A stretch of 64,000 nt of DNA from Mesorhizobium sp. SARCC-RB16n (GCF_008520305.1 NZ_ML703290.1:1-64000), one strand, 5' to 3'. Shown: positions 35,193-43,788, numbered from the stretch's first letter. Numbers and translations are program-made. The notes: generated from the letters alone by a model not told the origin.

Positions 35193-36656
35193 TCAGGCAC
35201 AGTATTTGGCGAGAAATCCCACGAAATCGTCGATGTCGGCTATAGTCGTTCGATGATTGACAATAGCACAACGCACCACGAGCTCGCCGTTTATGGATGT
35301 CCATGAGGGCGAAGCCAATCCGGATTCTTGCAGGTTCATGACCAAACTCCGGACAAACTCGGCGTTGCCCCCGCGAATGCCGAAGCAGACGATGTTGAGG
35401 GTCACTGGCGCCTTCAGCTCGAAAGCAGGGCAACTCGTCAGGCGCTCCGCGAGGTAATGTGCGAGCACGCAGGTGTGCGCTATCGACGCTCCTATGCGAA
35501 CCGTTCCAAGCGCCTCGATTGTCATCCATGTTTTCAATGCGCGGAACCCGCGCGACAAGTCCGGACCTAGATCGCAAGGCCAGGTTTCGCCAGCGGCAAG
35601 CCCGCGTTCGCCCCGCTGTAGATAGGCGGTAGGCTGCACGAACGTACGCTTCTGGGCGTCGCCATCCCGCACCAGCAGGAATCCGGCATCGTAAGGAACC
35701 TGGCCCCATTTGTGAAAGTCGAGGGCCACCGATGCCGACTTTTCGATGCCCTTGAACAATCCGCGCAGGGAATCTGACAACACGGCGAGTGCGCCAATAG
35801 CTCCATCGACATGAAACCAGAGCTTTTCCGCGGACGCGATATCGGCGATTTCCGCGAGTGGGTCGATAGCCCCGGTGTTTACAGTACCCGCGGTCCCTAC
35901 GACCAAAAATGGCAAAAGTCCCTTCGCCCGGTCTTCCCTGATGCCTGCGTACAGTGCGTCAGGCAGCATCCTTCCGGCATCGTCAACCGCGACGTTCCTC
36001 AGATTTGCCGATCCGATACCGGACAGCTGCATTGCCTGCGCGATGCAGGAATGAGCCTCTCTGGACGCATACGCGACGAGCTGGCGGTCGCAGTTCCCCA
36101 GGCCGGTCTCCCGAACGGACTGACCCAACGCTTCATTCCTGGCGATCGTGACCGCGACGAAGTTTGCCATCGAAGAGCCGGTGAGAAACAATCCGCTCGC
36201 GCCGGTGGGGTAGCCGAGGGCTTCGCTCATCCAGCGCACGATCTGTTGTTCAACCGCCAGGCCAGCATGGTCGCGGCCGCCGCAGTTCATGTTCAGCCCG
36301 CCCGCGACGATTTCCGCCAACATTCCGATCGGCGTACCAGCACCATGAACCCATCCCATGAACAACGGATGCAGGTTGCCGGTCGCGAATGGCATGATGT
36401 GCTTGCGCACATCGTCCAGGACATCGCCCAATTCGCGAGAACCGTTCGGTAGCGGGCGGGCAAACCTCTCACGCGTTTCATCGGTCGGTCGCTGCCATAC
36501 CGGCTTCTGCCTGATCGTTTCGATGTGGGCGATCATGTCGTCCAGCAAGCCGTGCGCTACCTCGCGAAACTGATCCCAGTTCGATGGATCAAGGCTGGTG
36601 GAGGTCTCCGCCACACTTTGTCCTGCTGGGCGTTTCTGCTCGATGGACAGCGACAT
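35193..36656 (-). CDS. PLP-dependent group II decarboxylase (aromatic/glutamate decarboxylase fold)
   Basis: A 487-residue fold-type I PLP enzyme of the DDC/GAD group. The cofactor Lys316 is in DFHKWGQVPYD, Asp284 and the stacking region lie in WFHVDGAIGAL, and the phosphate-binding TGSSMANF is near 159-166. The N-terminus LLDDMIAHIETIRQKPVWQ is typical of aromatic amino acid decarboxylases. The substrate is probably an amino acid or aminoacyl compound, decarboxylated or oxidatively deaminated. Its ATG overlaps the stop of the preceding PLP gene in TGATG, so translation is coupled. It is the last firm gene of an ATP-grasp/PLP/PLP cluster. Confidence 0.87.
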   Translation of the reverse strand: MSLSIEQKRPAGQSVAETSTSLDPSNWDQFREVAHGLLDDMIAHIETIRQKPVWQRPTDETRERFARPLPNGSRELGDVLDDVRKHIMPFATGNLHPLFMGWVHGAGTPIGMLAEIVAGGLNMNCGGRDHAGLAVEQQIVRWMSEALGYPTGASGLFLTGSSMANFVAVTIARNEALGQSVRETGLGNCDRQLVAYASREAHSCIAQAMQLSGIGSANLRNVAVDDAGRMLPDALYAGIREDRAKGLLPFLVVGTAGTVNTGAIDPLAEIADIASAEKLWFHVDGAIGALAVLSDSLRGLFKGIEKSASVALDFHKWGQVPYDAGFLLVRDGDAQKRTFVQPTAYLQRGERGLAAGETWPCDLGPDLSRGFRALKTWMTIEALGTVRIGASIAHTCVLAHYLAERLTSCPAFELKAPVTLNIVCFGIRGGNAEFVRSLVMNLQESGLASPSWTSINGELVVRCAIVNHRTTIADIDDFVGFLAKYCA

Positions 36657-38200
36657 CAAGCATCCAGCGGATGTCGGAGGACAGCAGATAGTTTCTCGAA
36701 GAATACATCGAGCCTTGATTCGATCGGACCGAACGCCTGATGCAACGACTGGCCCGCCGACATCCTCTTCGAGACGCTGATCACATCGGGGGCGGAGGCC
36801 GCAACGCGCAACACCGTGCGTGGACCGACACGCACGGCTTGCCCGACGTGGCAGATCGGGCCCTCGTTGAGACCGCGCATCAGCACCTGAATGGTTTGGC
36901 ACTCCTCGACCGAAGCGAAAGAGCCCGCGCTGTTTGTGACGGTCAGCGGGACCATTGCCCGTGAGCCGAGATGGTCGCCGTCATCATCGTGATGCAGGGA
37001 GATGCCCTTGACTGCGCCAGTTCGTGAGCGAACCAGGCGAACAAACTGTTCCTTGACGAGGTTTTGCCGGAGTTCATCGATCTCGGCATAGGGGTCAAGA
37101 TGAGCCAACGCAGCGACCCACCGCAAACCCAGGCCCAGATTCAATTCCGACTTGAACGCGAAGGTCATCCGTTGGCGAAGGGTCGCCGGCCAATCTTGAG
37201 CCGCGGTATATTCCGCCAGGCCTGCCGGAATATCGGAACTTGCCGCAATATCTCCGGCCAATCCCGCCGGGATGAGAAGTGCGCCGGAAAAAGGCGGCCC
37301 GGCGATGAACTTGGATCCCGTCACAGCCACCACGAAACCGTCTTCCAGATCCTGCCTGAGTTGGGAAATTGAGCCGCGGAACTGGCAGGCATCGACGATA
37401 ACCCGCACCCGACCTGGGGCAAGAGCCGCAGCGTGGCGCGCGGCTTGTCGGGTCACCGCCGGCAAGGCGGTTTTCGATGTGTCGAGCACATGGACGAGGA
37501 CATCTCGATCTAGCTTGAGCTCCAGCTCGACGGTGGCGATGATGTCGGCATCGATTTCATGTTGATGTCGAGGCTTGCCTTTCTCGTCGCGGATGGCAAT
37601 CGTGCGCACTTCGATGCGGCCTGGCGACAGCCCTTCAAGGGGAGCACCAGCCTCGACCGCGCTACCGAGTGCCGTCAAATCCGAGTAATGCCGCCCTGCC
37701 GCCGCCCGTGGAACCCCATTTCCTGTTTCGTCAGGTGCAACAAGCAAATTGGTCAAGGGGCGCCTGGAGAGGCCTGCAATCGTGCAGAGCGCGAGAAGCT
37801 CCGCATCCGTCCCGGAAGCGGCGAGAATGACTTGCGCTCCCGTACAGCCAAGATCGGAAACAATTCGCTCTCGAATGTCGCTGAACCATCGATCGGATGC
37901 GACAGGCGAAGGTGACTCGATATCAATGAGGCGTCGCAGCTCGACCCCGGCCGCCATCAACCCCTCCCGAGAGGCGTTGCTGGCCGTTGTCGACGAGAAT
38001 GAGATCTCATCGTCCGCCGAAGTCGTGCGTGTTCCATAGCGATTGCGCCGCGTGATTGCATCCAGCCAGATGCGCCTGTCGCCACCTGTCCCGAGCAGGA
38101 ATGAAAGGGAGGCCGGCGAATGGAGCTCGCGATCCCACCCACCCATTTCCGAGGTTGGATTCGCCGGCACCTGCGGGATACCAAGCTGAATTGCAGGCAT
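36656..38200 (-). CDS. PLP-dependent aminotransferase-fold enzyme of unknown specificity
   Basis: A 514-residue fold-type I PLP protein, different from the decarboxylase beside it. The likely cofactor contacts are ASGTDAELLAL (about 128-138, phosphate cup), VIVDACQ with Asp270 and Gln273, and Lys297 in VTGSKFIAGPPFSGAL, an arrangement like class V aminotransferases and desulfurases. It is longer than most class V enzymes, with an N-terminal RNRYGTRT segment near residue 53. I recognise no characterised subfamily. ATG 38200 is preferred; the frame is open to 38296 but would overlap the ATP-grasp gene. Its stop is coupled to the next gene. Confidence 0.78.
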   Translation of the reverse strand: MPAIQLGIPQVPANPTSEMGGWDRELHSPASLSFLLGTGGDRRIWLDAITRRNRYGTRTTSADDEISFSSTTASNASREGLMAAGVELRRLIDIESPSPVASDRWFSDIRERIVSDLGCTGAQVILAASGTDAELLALCTIAGLSRRPLTNLLVAPDETGNGVPRAAAGRHYSDLTALGSAVEAGAPLEGLSPGRIEVRTIAIRDEKGKPRHQHEIDADIIATVELELKLDRDVLVHVLDTSKTALPAVTRQAARHAAALAPGRVRVIVDACQFRGSISQLRQDLEDGFVVAVTGSKFIAGPPFSGALLIPAGLAGDIAASSDIPAGLAEYTAAQDWPATLRQRMTFAFKSELNLGLGLRWVAALAHLDPYAEIDELRQNLVKEQFVRLVRSRTGAVKGISLHHDDDGDHLGSRAMVPLTVTNSAGSFASVEECQTIQVLMRGLNEGPICHVGQAVRVGPRTVLRVAASAPDVISVSKRMSAGQSLHQAFGPIESRLDVFFEKLSAVLRHPLDA

Positions 38201-38240
38201 GACGTTCTCCGTTGTCGGGGCGATAGCGAATTGGTTTCGG

Positions 38241-40058
38241 TTAAAGCGGTTCACTGGCCGCCACGGCACCCGCCAGATAAGAGATCTCGGCGTCATGACT
38301 GATCAACGGTTCGAGATCGCTCGCCCGCTGAGTGAATTCCAATCCGCATCGGTCGACATAGGATCGATCGACGCGTTCGCAGAAACCCGGGTCGATGATC
38401 TTCTCGCCGTCCCAAAGAACGGCATGACCGGTGTTTGGAACGGTCGGTGAAACCACGCCTATGATCGCGGGTTTGGCCCAGAGCATGTAGATACTGCTCA
38501 GAAGAACGAAACCGCACTTGTTGGCCACGCCCCGCATGATGGAATGGCTCATCGGTCCGCCGAGCGGGTATGCGGGATCGCAGCTTCGTGCGATTTCCTC
38601 GACTTGTTCGTAGGTTCGGCCCGTGAGCATCGCCAGGACACAGACAAGGCAGTCGTCATCAGTTCTCTGGTAGACTGCAGGTTTTCCGGTATGGGCGCAT
38701 TCGATCGCTGGCGTGGACGTCGTCCGCGCCACGCGCCGTGCCAGCGCGCCTTCGAATGCCGCGAAGAGCTTGCGCATGGCGCTTTTCTTGTAGGGGAAGA
38801 TGCTTTCCCAATCCATGGAATGAACGATCATCGCGACATCCGCCTCGAACACCAGCAGGCGGCCATCTGCGAGTTCGGCGCAATCGATGGCGAAGTAGTC
38901 CAGCCCGAGACGTCGATGAAGAGCATCGAATGCAGGGGCGTGACGCACCGCGAAGTCGTTTTCGAAGTTTGCCATCCACAACGCTTCCTCGGCGCGCCTG
39001 TCTTCGTGCTGGGTCATGCCGGCGTTGAGGTAGTGAACCATCCAATGCTCGGAGACCGCGAGATGGCTGGCATAGGGCCGCCCGTTGATGAACGCGACGC
39101 GCTGCTTGCGGAATTTGCGATCAGTCCCGCTGTAGTCGATGAACGGCGTGATGTAGAATTCGCTCTCGTCCTGCGAATTCAGATAAGCGGCAAGCTCCGG
39201 TCGCGTGGAGATCTTCTCCATTCCCTTGCCGGCATGGGTGCCGACCGGGCGGACAATCACAGGAAACGCGGCCGCCGCGAGGATTGCGTCGACCTCGATT
39301 TCCCCGGAAGCCAGCCTCTTGATCACCGCTCGATCGGCGCGCGCGGCTGGCGGGGCAAGGATCGAAGGCTCGTCCTTCAACGCCTCCGCGACCCCGTCCC
39401 TGGACAGGGCCATGATGAGACGTGGCGCGTTGTTCATTATGGGGCCGGACCAGCCGCGCAGCAGCCGGTGAAGATTTTCCAGTACTGGAAGATTTACCGC
39501 GGACTCTCCGACGGCCACGAAGGCGACATCGTGCTCGGGAACATCGTTCAGGTCCGCGGTGTCGGCGTCGACGTAATGGAGCAGCAGGTTCGCGTCGGAG
39601 CCCTCCAGCAGAAATTCGATCGGCGTGTTCGCCATGAAGTCGCCGGCAGTCACGAAAACAAGAACGTTCGGTCCTGTGCCTTGTCCGTTGCGTATCCGGT
39701 ATTTTCGACTGATCTCGAGCGCGGCCTTCTGGCTGATGGCAGCCTTGTCTTCCTCTCCGATTGCGTGGAGGAGGATCGATACATCCAGGAACGCGGCGGC
39801 ATCGTCGAGATCAGCGGAAACGCGCGCGAACAGCTCGTCCCATATTGGGGAAATATCCCTTCCTTCAAAGACGGCGCGGACTATGGGGGCCTTACCCAAG
39901 ATGAGGTTCGAATTTTCCGACACGTGTGCCTTGGCTGCCGCGCTTTTCAACGTCTCAAGCCCTTCCGTCACGCGGTGGTGCGGCCGTCCCGGCCTCGACT
40001 TCGTTGCCCAACACGATGGGCGATTGTTGCTCTCAGCGCTTGTGCGAGCCTTGTGCAT
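38241..40058 (-). CDS. Three-domain protein: TPR-like region, ATP-grasp ligase, C39-like cysteine peptidase
   Basis: A 605-residue protein. Residues about 60-125 look like a helical repeat (LDVSILLHAIGEEDKAAISQ). Residues 130-215 are a pre-ATP-grasp domain with GDFMANTPIEFLL. The ATP-grasp part (about 240-435) has the Gly-rich loop RPVGTHAGKG and the acidic metal ligands in LLVFEADVAM. The C-terminal 150 residues read as a papain/C39 fold: Gln464 and Cys470 in QRTDDDC, His545 in GHAVLWDG, Asp556 in IIDPG. ATP-grasp enzymes join a carboxylate to an amine. Fusion to a peptidase is unusual. ATG 40058 is the only upstream Met; GTG 39971 is an alternative start. Confidence 0.8.
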   Translation of the reverse strand: MHKARTSAESNNRPSCWATKSRPGRPHHRVTEGLETLKSAAAKAHVSENSNLILGKAPIVRAVFEGRDISPIWDELFARVSADLDDAAAFLDVSILLHAIGEEDKAAISQKAALEISRKYRIRNGQGTGPNVLVFVTAGDFMANTPIEFLLEGSDANLLLHYVDADTADLNDVPEHDVAFVAVGESAVNLPVLENLHRLLRGWSGPIMNNAPRLIMALSRDGVAEALKDEPSILAPPAARADRAVIKRLASGEIEVDAILAAAAFPVIVRPVGTHAGKGMEKISTRPELAAYLNSQDESEFYITPFIDYSGTDRKFRKQRVAFINGRPYASHLAVSEHWMVHYLNAGMTQHEDRRAEEALWMANFENDFAVRHAPAFDALHRRLGLDYFAIDCAELADGRLLVFEADVAMIVHSMDWESIFPYKKSAMRKLFAAFEGALARRVARTTSTPAIECAHTGKPAVYQRTDDDCLVCVLAMLTGRTYEQVEEIARSCDPAYPLGGPMSHSIMRGVANKCGFVLLSSIYMLWAKPAIIGVVSPTVPNTGHAVLWDGEKIIDPGFCERVDRSYVDRCGLEFTQRASDLEPLISHDAEISYLAGAVAASEPL

Positions 40059-40072
40059 GCAGGCAAACGGGC

Positions 40073-40088
40073 CTTACGGATTTGTAAT
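40073..40088. promoter_or_regulatory. Regulatory site CWTAC-N6-GTAWK, copy 1
   Basis: CTTACGGATTTGTAAT fits the near-palindrome CTTAC-N6-GTAAG with one mismatch in the last base. It lies in the divergent region between the ATP-grasp gene (start 40058) and the envelope glycosyltransferase operon, about 100 bases before the small protein at 40190. The core CTTACGGAT is identical to that of copy 5. Confidence 0.6.
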
Positions 40089-40189
40089 ACCCCGGCAACG
40101 CTCCCGTATGCTTGATCGGACATAGTCGCCGACGAACCGCAGCGGCTACCTGTCCATAAGCTGGCGAGTTCGAGGGGTGACTTCCAAAG

Positions 40190-40339
40190 ATGCTGGACCG
40201 CGGTTACTCCACCCTATCGGGCAAGTGGATCCGGATCGCCACGACCGTGGCGCTTCTCGCCATTGTCTGCCTGCTGATCGTCATGCCCGGCCTTGGGCCG
40301 CTCGCGGACGAACGCTCTTACGTGCTTTGGGTCTGGTAA
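40190..40339 (+). CDS. Possible small one-helix membrane protein (49 residues)
   Basis: ATG 40190 opens 49 codons with a hydrophobic helix, IATTVALLAIVCLLIVMPGL, and a short tail ending LADERSYVLWVW before TAA. A GAGGGG lies upstream, although rather far (about 13-18 bases). The gene ends 27 bases before the best start of the family 39 glycosyltransferase. I know no family for it; the helix and position make it plausible as a leader gene of that operon. Confidence 0.4.
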   Translation: MLDRGYSTLSGKWIRIATTVALLAIVCLLIVMPGLGPLADERSYVLWVW

Positions 40340-40365
40340 CCCAATGCTGCTGGATCAGTTCAGGG

Positions 40366-41973
40366 ATGATGCCGGTGCTGCCAGGCCGCGCGTTGCAAGC
40401 CTGGCCAAAAGGCACTCCTGCTTCCCCTGTTTTCCAACTGATTGTCGTGGTCGTCGCATTTCTGGTGCTCCGGATTGGACTTGCCTCGGTCATTCCGCTG
40501 TCGATCGACGAGGCTTATGCGGTTGTGGTGTCGCGCAGCCATTCGCTTTCATATTTCGACCACCCGCCACTGGGTTTCGCGCTGGCCCGTCTGATGGCGG
40601 ATGTTTTCGGCTGTGAATGCCGGCTTGCCGTCCGGCTGCCTTATGTGGTGCTCGGCTCGCTCTCGACGCTGCTGCTTTTCGAACTGACCCGCCATGCCTA
40701 CGGCAAGGTTGCCGCATTCTGGACCGCGGCCTGGTTCACCGTTGCGCCCTTCTTCCTTATTTCGGCAGGGCATTTCGTCGTGCCCGACGGGCCACTCGAT
40801 TTCTTTCTTCTGGCCAGCGCCTGTGCCGCCGTGCCCATGGTTCTGGGCGAACGGCCACGCTTCGCTTTGCTCCGCTGGATCATCGTCGGCGTCGCTTTCG
40901 GCCTGGCGCTGATGTCGAAGTACCAGGCCGGGCTGTTTGGCATCTCGGCCCTGCTTGTCTTGGTGTCGACGCAGTCCGGCCGGGCCGAACTGCGAACGCC
41001 AGGCCCCTGGATTGCCGGCGCCATCGCAACGCTTGGCCTGCTGCCCGTCATCATCTGGAATATGGACCATGGCTGGATCTCGTTTGCCTTCCAGACCGGC
41101 CGCGGCCTTGCCGAGGATGGCCATGCCCTCCACCCTGGAAATCTTGCCATCACGTTGCTGGGCCAGGCTGGCTATTTGTGGCCGCCGACCTGGCTTCTGG
41201 CCATGGCGTGCATGTGGGACGCAGCCCGCAGCGATTCGGTGGCCGATCGGTTCTTCGTGACGATCGCGGCGCTGCCGGTGGTGTTCTTCGACTTGGTCGC
41301 CCTGTTCAGCGCCCATTCCCTGCCGCACTGGTCGATGAGCGGCTTCCTGTTCGCCTTTCCGCTTTTCGGTCAATGGTGCAGCCGTCTTGCCGAACGCCGA
41401 CCTGGATTGCTGCGGCTGTCCTTTATCATAGCCGCCATCGTCGTTCCGCTCCTGGCGATGGGGTTTGCGGTGCAGGTCCGGGCCGGCGCCTTCACGCGGG
41501 CGTTCTATGAACGAGCGCCGAAATTCGACGTCAATTGGCAACTCGTCGATTGGTCTGCGCTGACCAGTGAGCCGCAGGGCAGCGATCTCAGCGGCGCCAA
41601 CGCCTATGTGGTCGCATCGAACTGGATGCAGGCGGCGCGGGCCGCCGACGCTCTTGGACCGGACGTACCGATAGAGGTGCTGCCGGGCGACCCGCGCCAT
41701 TTCCAGTTCATGAACGACGGGCGCTTGAAGACGCGAAGCGCTGGCTTCTTCGTCGGCGCCCTGGATTTCGGCAAGGAAGCGGCTCGCGAGAAGGAGTATC
41801 GCGACGGCCTTGACGGACGATACGTCGTCGATGGCCCGCCCCGGCGCCTCATACAGCGCATCGCCGGGTTTCCAGTCTTCGAAATCCTGATCCTGCCGGT
41901 CAACCGCATTGTGGCATCGCAAGCGCTCTTGCCAGGCGACGACCAAGCAAACGATGGCGGGCCGCGTCCTTGA
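40366..41973 (+). CDS. Family 39 glycosyltransferase (ArnT/PMT-like)
   Basis: A 535-residue inner membrane protein with about a dozen helices. The GT39 signatures are present: SIDEAYAVVVSRSHSLSYFDHPPLG near residues 43-67, where the acidic residue is catalytic, and a Tyr/His-rich periplasmic loop. Such enzymes transfer a sugar from undecaprenyl phosphate to lipid A, proteins or other acceptors on the periplasmic side. ATG 40366 is chosen since the frame upstream is not protein-like and overlaps the small protein. The stop overlaps the start of the GtrB-GtrA gene, which should make the lipid-linked donor. Confidence 0.87.
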   Translation: MMPVLPGRALQAWPKGTPASPVFQLIVVVVAFLVLRIGLASVIPLSIDEAYAVVVSRSHSLSYFDHPPLGFALARLMADVFGCECRLAVRLPYVVLGSLSTLLLFELTRHAYGKVAAFWTAAWFTVAPFFLISAGHFVVPDGPLDFFLLASACAAVPMVLGERPRFALLRWIIVGVAFGLALMSKYQAGLFGISALLVLVSTQSGRAELRTPGPWIAGAIATLGLLPVIIWNMDHGWISFAFQTGRGLAEDGHALHPGNLAITLLGQAGYLWPPTWLLAMACMWDAARSDSVADRFFVTIAALPVVFFDLVALFSAHSLPHWSMSGFLFAFPLFGQWCSRLAERRPGLLRLSFIIAAIVVPLLAMGFAVQVRAGAFTRAFYERAPKFDVNWQLVDWSALTSEPQGSDLSGANAYVVASNWMQAARAADALGPDVPIEVLPGDPRHFQFMNDGRLKTRSAGFFVGALDFGKEAAREKEYRDGLDGRYVVDGPPRRLIQRIAGFPVFEILILPVNRIVASQALLPGDDQANDGGPRP

Positions 41974-43130
41974 ACCAGGTGACATACCCAGTGCCAGACG
42001 TCGAACTGGCGACGGACACAAGCGGCGGTGCATCGCTGCAACGCCGCGGGGCGGAACTCACGGTCGTCGTCCCAACGCTGAACGAGCGCGCGAACATCGA
42101 TCTGCTGGTTGCGCGGCTGCACAAGTCGCTGCTCGGGATCAACTGGGAAGTGGTCTTTGTCGATGACGATTCAAAAGACGGGACGATTGCGGCTGTCCGC
42201 GACATTGCCAGCCATGATTATCAGGTTCGCGGCATAAGGCGCATCGCCCGCCGCGGCCTCGCCGGCGCATGCCTCGAGGGCGTCCTGTCCAGCTCGGCGC
42301 CCATCGTTGCAGTCATGGACGGCGATCTCCAGCACGACGAAACATGTCTTGCCGCGATGTTCGAGACGATGCGAGGCGGCGGCGCCGATCTGGTGGTGGC
42401 CAGCCGTTATGGAGACGATGGCGATGCTAACAGCGGATTGAGCCGGCTGCGTTCGGGTGGCAGCCGGCTGGCGACGCATCTCGCGCGGCTATTGCTGAAG
42501 GTTCCGCTCAGCGATCCAATGAGCGGCTTCTTCATGGTGCGGCGTGACATAGTCGATGCGGTGGCGCCGCGCCTGTCGCGGCAAGGCTTCAAGATCCTGC
42601 TGGACATTGTCGCATCGTCGCCGACACCACTTCGCATCCGGGAAATCCCCTATGTGTTCGGTCCGCGCCTGCATGGACAAAGCAAGCTCGATTCCCTGAT
42701 TGTGCTTGAATATCTGGGATTGCTGGTCGCCAAGGCGTCGGGCGATCTGATCTCGACGCGCTTTCTTGCCTTCGGCCTCGTCGGCTCGGCCGGTGTCGTG
42801 GTCCACCTCAGCGTCCTGCATGTGCTGCTGCCGCATGGCTTGCCTTTCACGGTGGCTCAGACCGCCGCCATGTTCACGGCCATGGCGTTCAACTATACGC
42901 TGAACAACACATTCACCTATCGCGACCAGCGCCGGCACGGCTGGCGCTTCGTCACCGGCTTCGCGATGTTCGCGGCGTTGTGCAGTTTTGGTGTCGTGGC
43001 GGGCGTCGGCGTGTCGACGCTTCTTTACACCAGTCCGTCGCGCTGGTGGGCGGCCGGGCTTGCCGCCGCCGCCGTCGGCTCCGCTTGGAACTATATCACC
43101 AACTCCGCCATCACCTGGCGCGTGCGTTGA
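41970..43130 (+). CDS. GtrB-GtrA fusion: polyprenyl-phosphate glycosyltransferase with flippase-like domain
   Basis: A 386-residue protein starting at TTG 41970, inside the stop of the GT39 gene (GTG 41979 is an alternative). Residues about 30-250 are a DPM1/GtrB-type GT2 domain with VVVPTLNER, FVDDDSKDG and MDGDLQHDE. Residues about 260-386 are a GtrA domain of four helices (FNYTLNNTFTYR is characteristic). The first half should attach a sugar to undecaprenyl phosphate at the cytoplasmic face. GtrA is proposed to help flip it. This supplies a donor to the neighbouring GT39 enzyme. Confidence 0.9.
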   Translation: MNQVTYPVPDVELATDTSGGASLQRRGAELTVVVPTLNERANIDLLVARLHKSLLGINWEVVFVDDDSKDGTIAAVRDIASHDYQVRGIRRIARRGLAGACLEGVLSSSAPIVAVMDGDLQHDETCLAAMFETMRGGGADLVVASRYGDDGDANSGLSRLRSGGSRLATHLARLLLKVPLSDPMSGFFMVRRDIVDAVAPRLSRQGFKILLDIVASSPTPLRIREIPYVFGPRLHGQSKLDSLIVLEYLGLLVAKASGDLISTRFLAFGLVGSAGVVVHLSVLHVLLPHGLPFTVAQTAAMFTAMAFNYTLNNTFTYRDQRRHGWRFVTGFAMFAALCSFGVVAGVGVSTLLYTSPSRWWAAGLAAAAVGSAWNYITNSAITWRVR

Positions 43131-43169
43131 TCGCCCGAAACGAGCCCGAAAACAGACGGAAATCCCCAA

Positions 43170-43721
43170 ATGTACCCAATCGATGCCGCAGTGACCGCCT
43201 GGATCAACAATTGGGCGGGACACGCTCCCGCAGTCGATTTCATCATGATCTGGATATCGACGCTCGGCGTTCCGCTCATGGTGCTGGCAGTCGCCTTGCA
43301 ATGGTGGCTGCCCCAGTCGGACCGGACCACCCGCCATGTGGTGGTGGCAACAGGCCTGTCGTTCTTGCTTGGTCTCGGAATCAACCAGCTGGTGTTGCTG
43401 TTCATACAGCGGGTGCGTCCCTACGACGCTCATGTCACGCATCTGATTATCGGGCGGACCGTAGATTTCTCATTCCCGTCCGACCATGCCACAGCGAGCT
43501 TTGCCATCGCGGCGGCGTTTCTGTTGCACGGCTTGCATCGCCGCGGGCTCGCATTTCTGGCGGCCGCATTGCTGGTCATGCTGTCACGCGTTTATTTGGG
43601 GACGCACTATGTCAGCGACATTCTCGGCGGGGCCGTCACGGCAATCATGGCGGCTATGCTGGTGCGCGCAGCCTACAGGCAGAACACGCGAGCCGATCGT
43701 CTGATCACCGGGATATTGTAA
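43170..43721 (+). CDS. PAP2 superfamily membrane phosphatase
   Basis: A 183-residue protein with about five to six helices and the PAP2 active-site motifs: IQRVRPYDAH, FPSDHATASF with the catalytic His, and SRVYLGTHYVSDILGG. Relatives dephosphorylate undecaprenyl diphosphate, phosphatidylglycerol phosphate or lipid A. In this operon, recycling of polyprenyl phosphate or lipid A dephosphorylation are the likeliest roles. The usual Lys of the first motif is replaced. It starts 39 bases after the GtrB-GtrA gene. Confidence 0.9.
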   Translation: MYPIDAAVTAWINNWAGHAPAVDFIMIWISTLGVPLMVLAVALQWWLPQSDRTTRHVVVATGLSFLLGLGINQLVLLFIQRVRPYDAHVTHLIIGRTVDFSFPSDHATASFAIAAAFLLHGLHRRGLAFLAAALLVMLSRVYLGTHYVSDILGGAVTAIMAAMLVRAAYRQNTRADRLITGIL

Positions 43722-43742
43722 AGAGGCATCAGTCGAATGGCG

Positions 43743-43780
43743 ACCGGCAGGGATCGGATGAACGCCCAGTCCCTGCCGGT
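43743..43780. terminator. Bidirectional terminator hairpin between PAP2 and DUF1344 genes
   Basis: ACCGGCAGGGA (43743-43753) and TCCCTGCCGGT (43770-43780) form a perfect 11 bp stem with a 16-base loop, just between the two convergent stops. There is no strong T-run on either side, but position and stem strength support termination for both transcripts. Confidence 0.65.
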
Positions 43781-43788
43781 GCGGCCAG

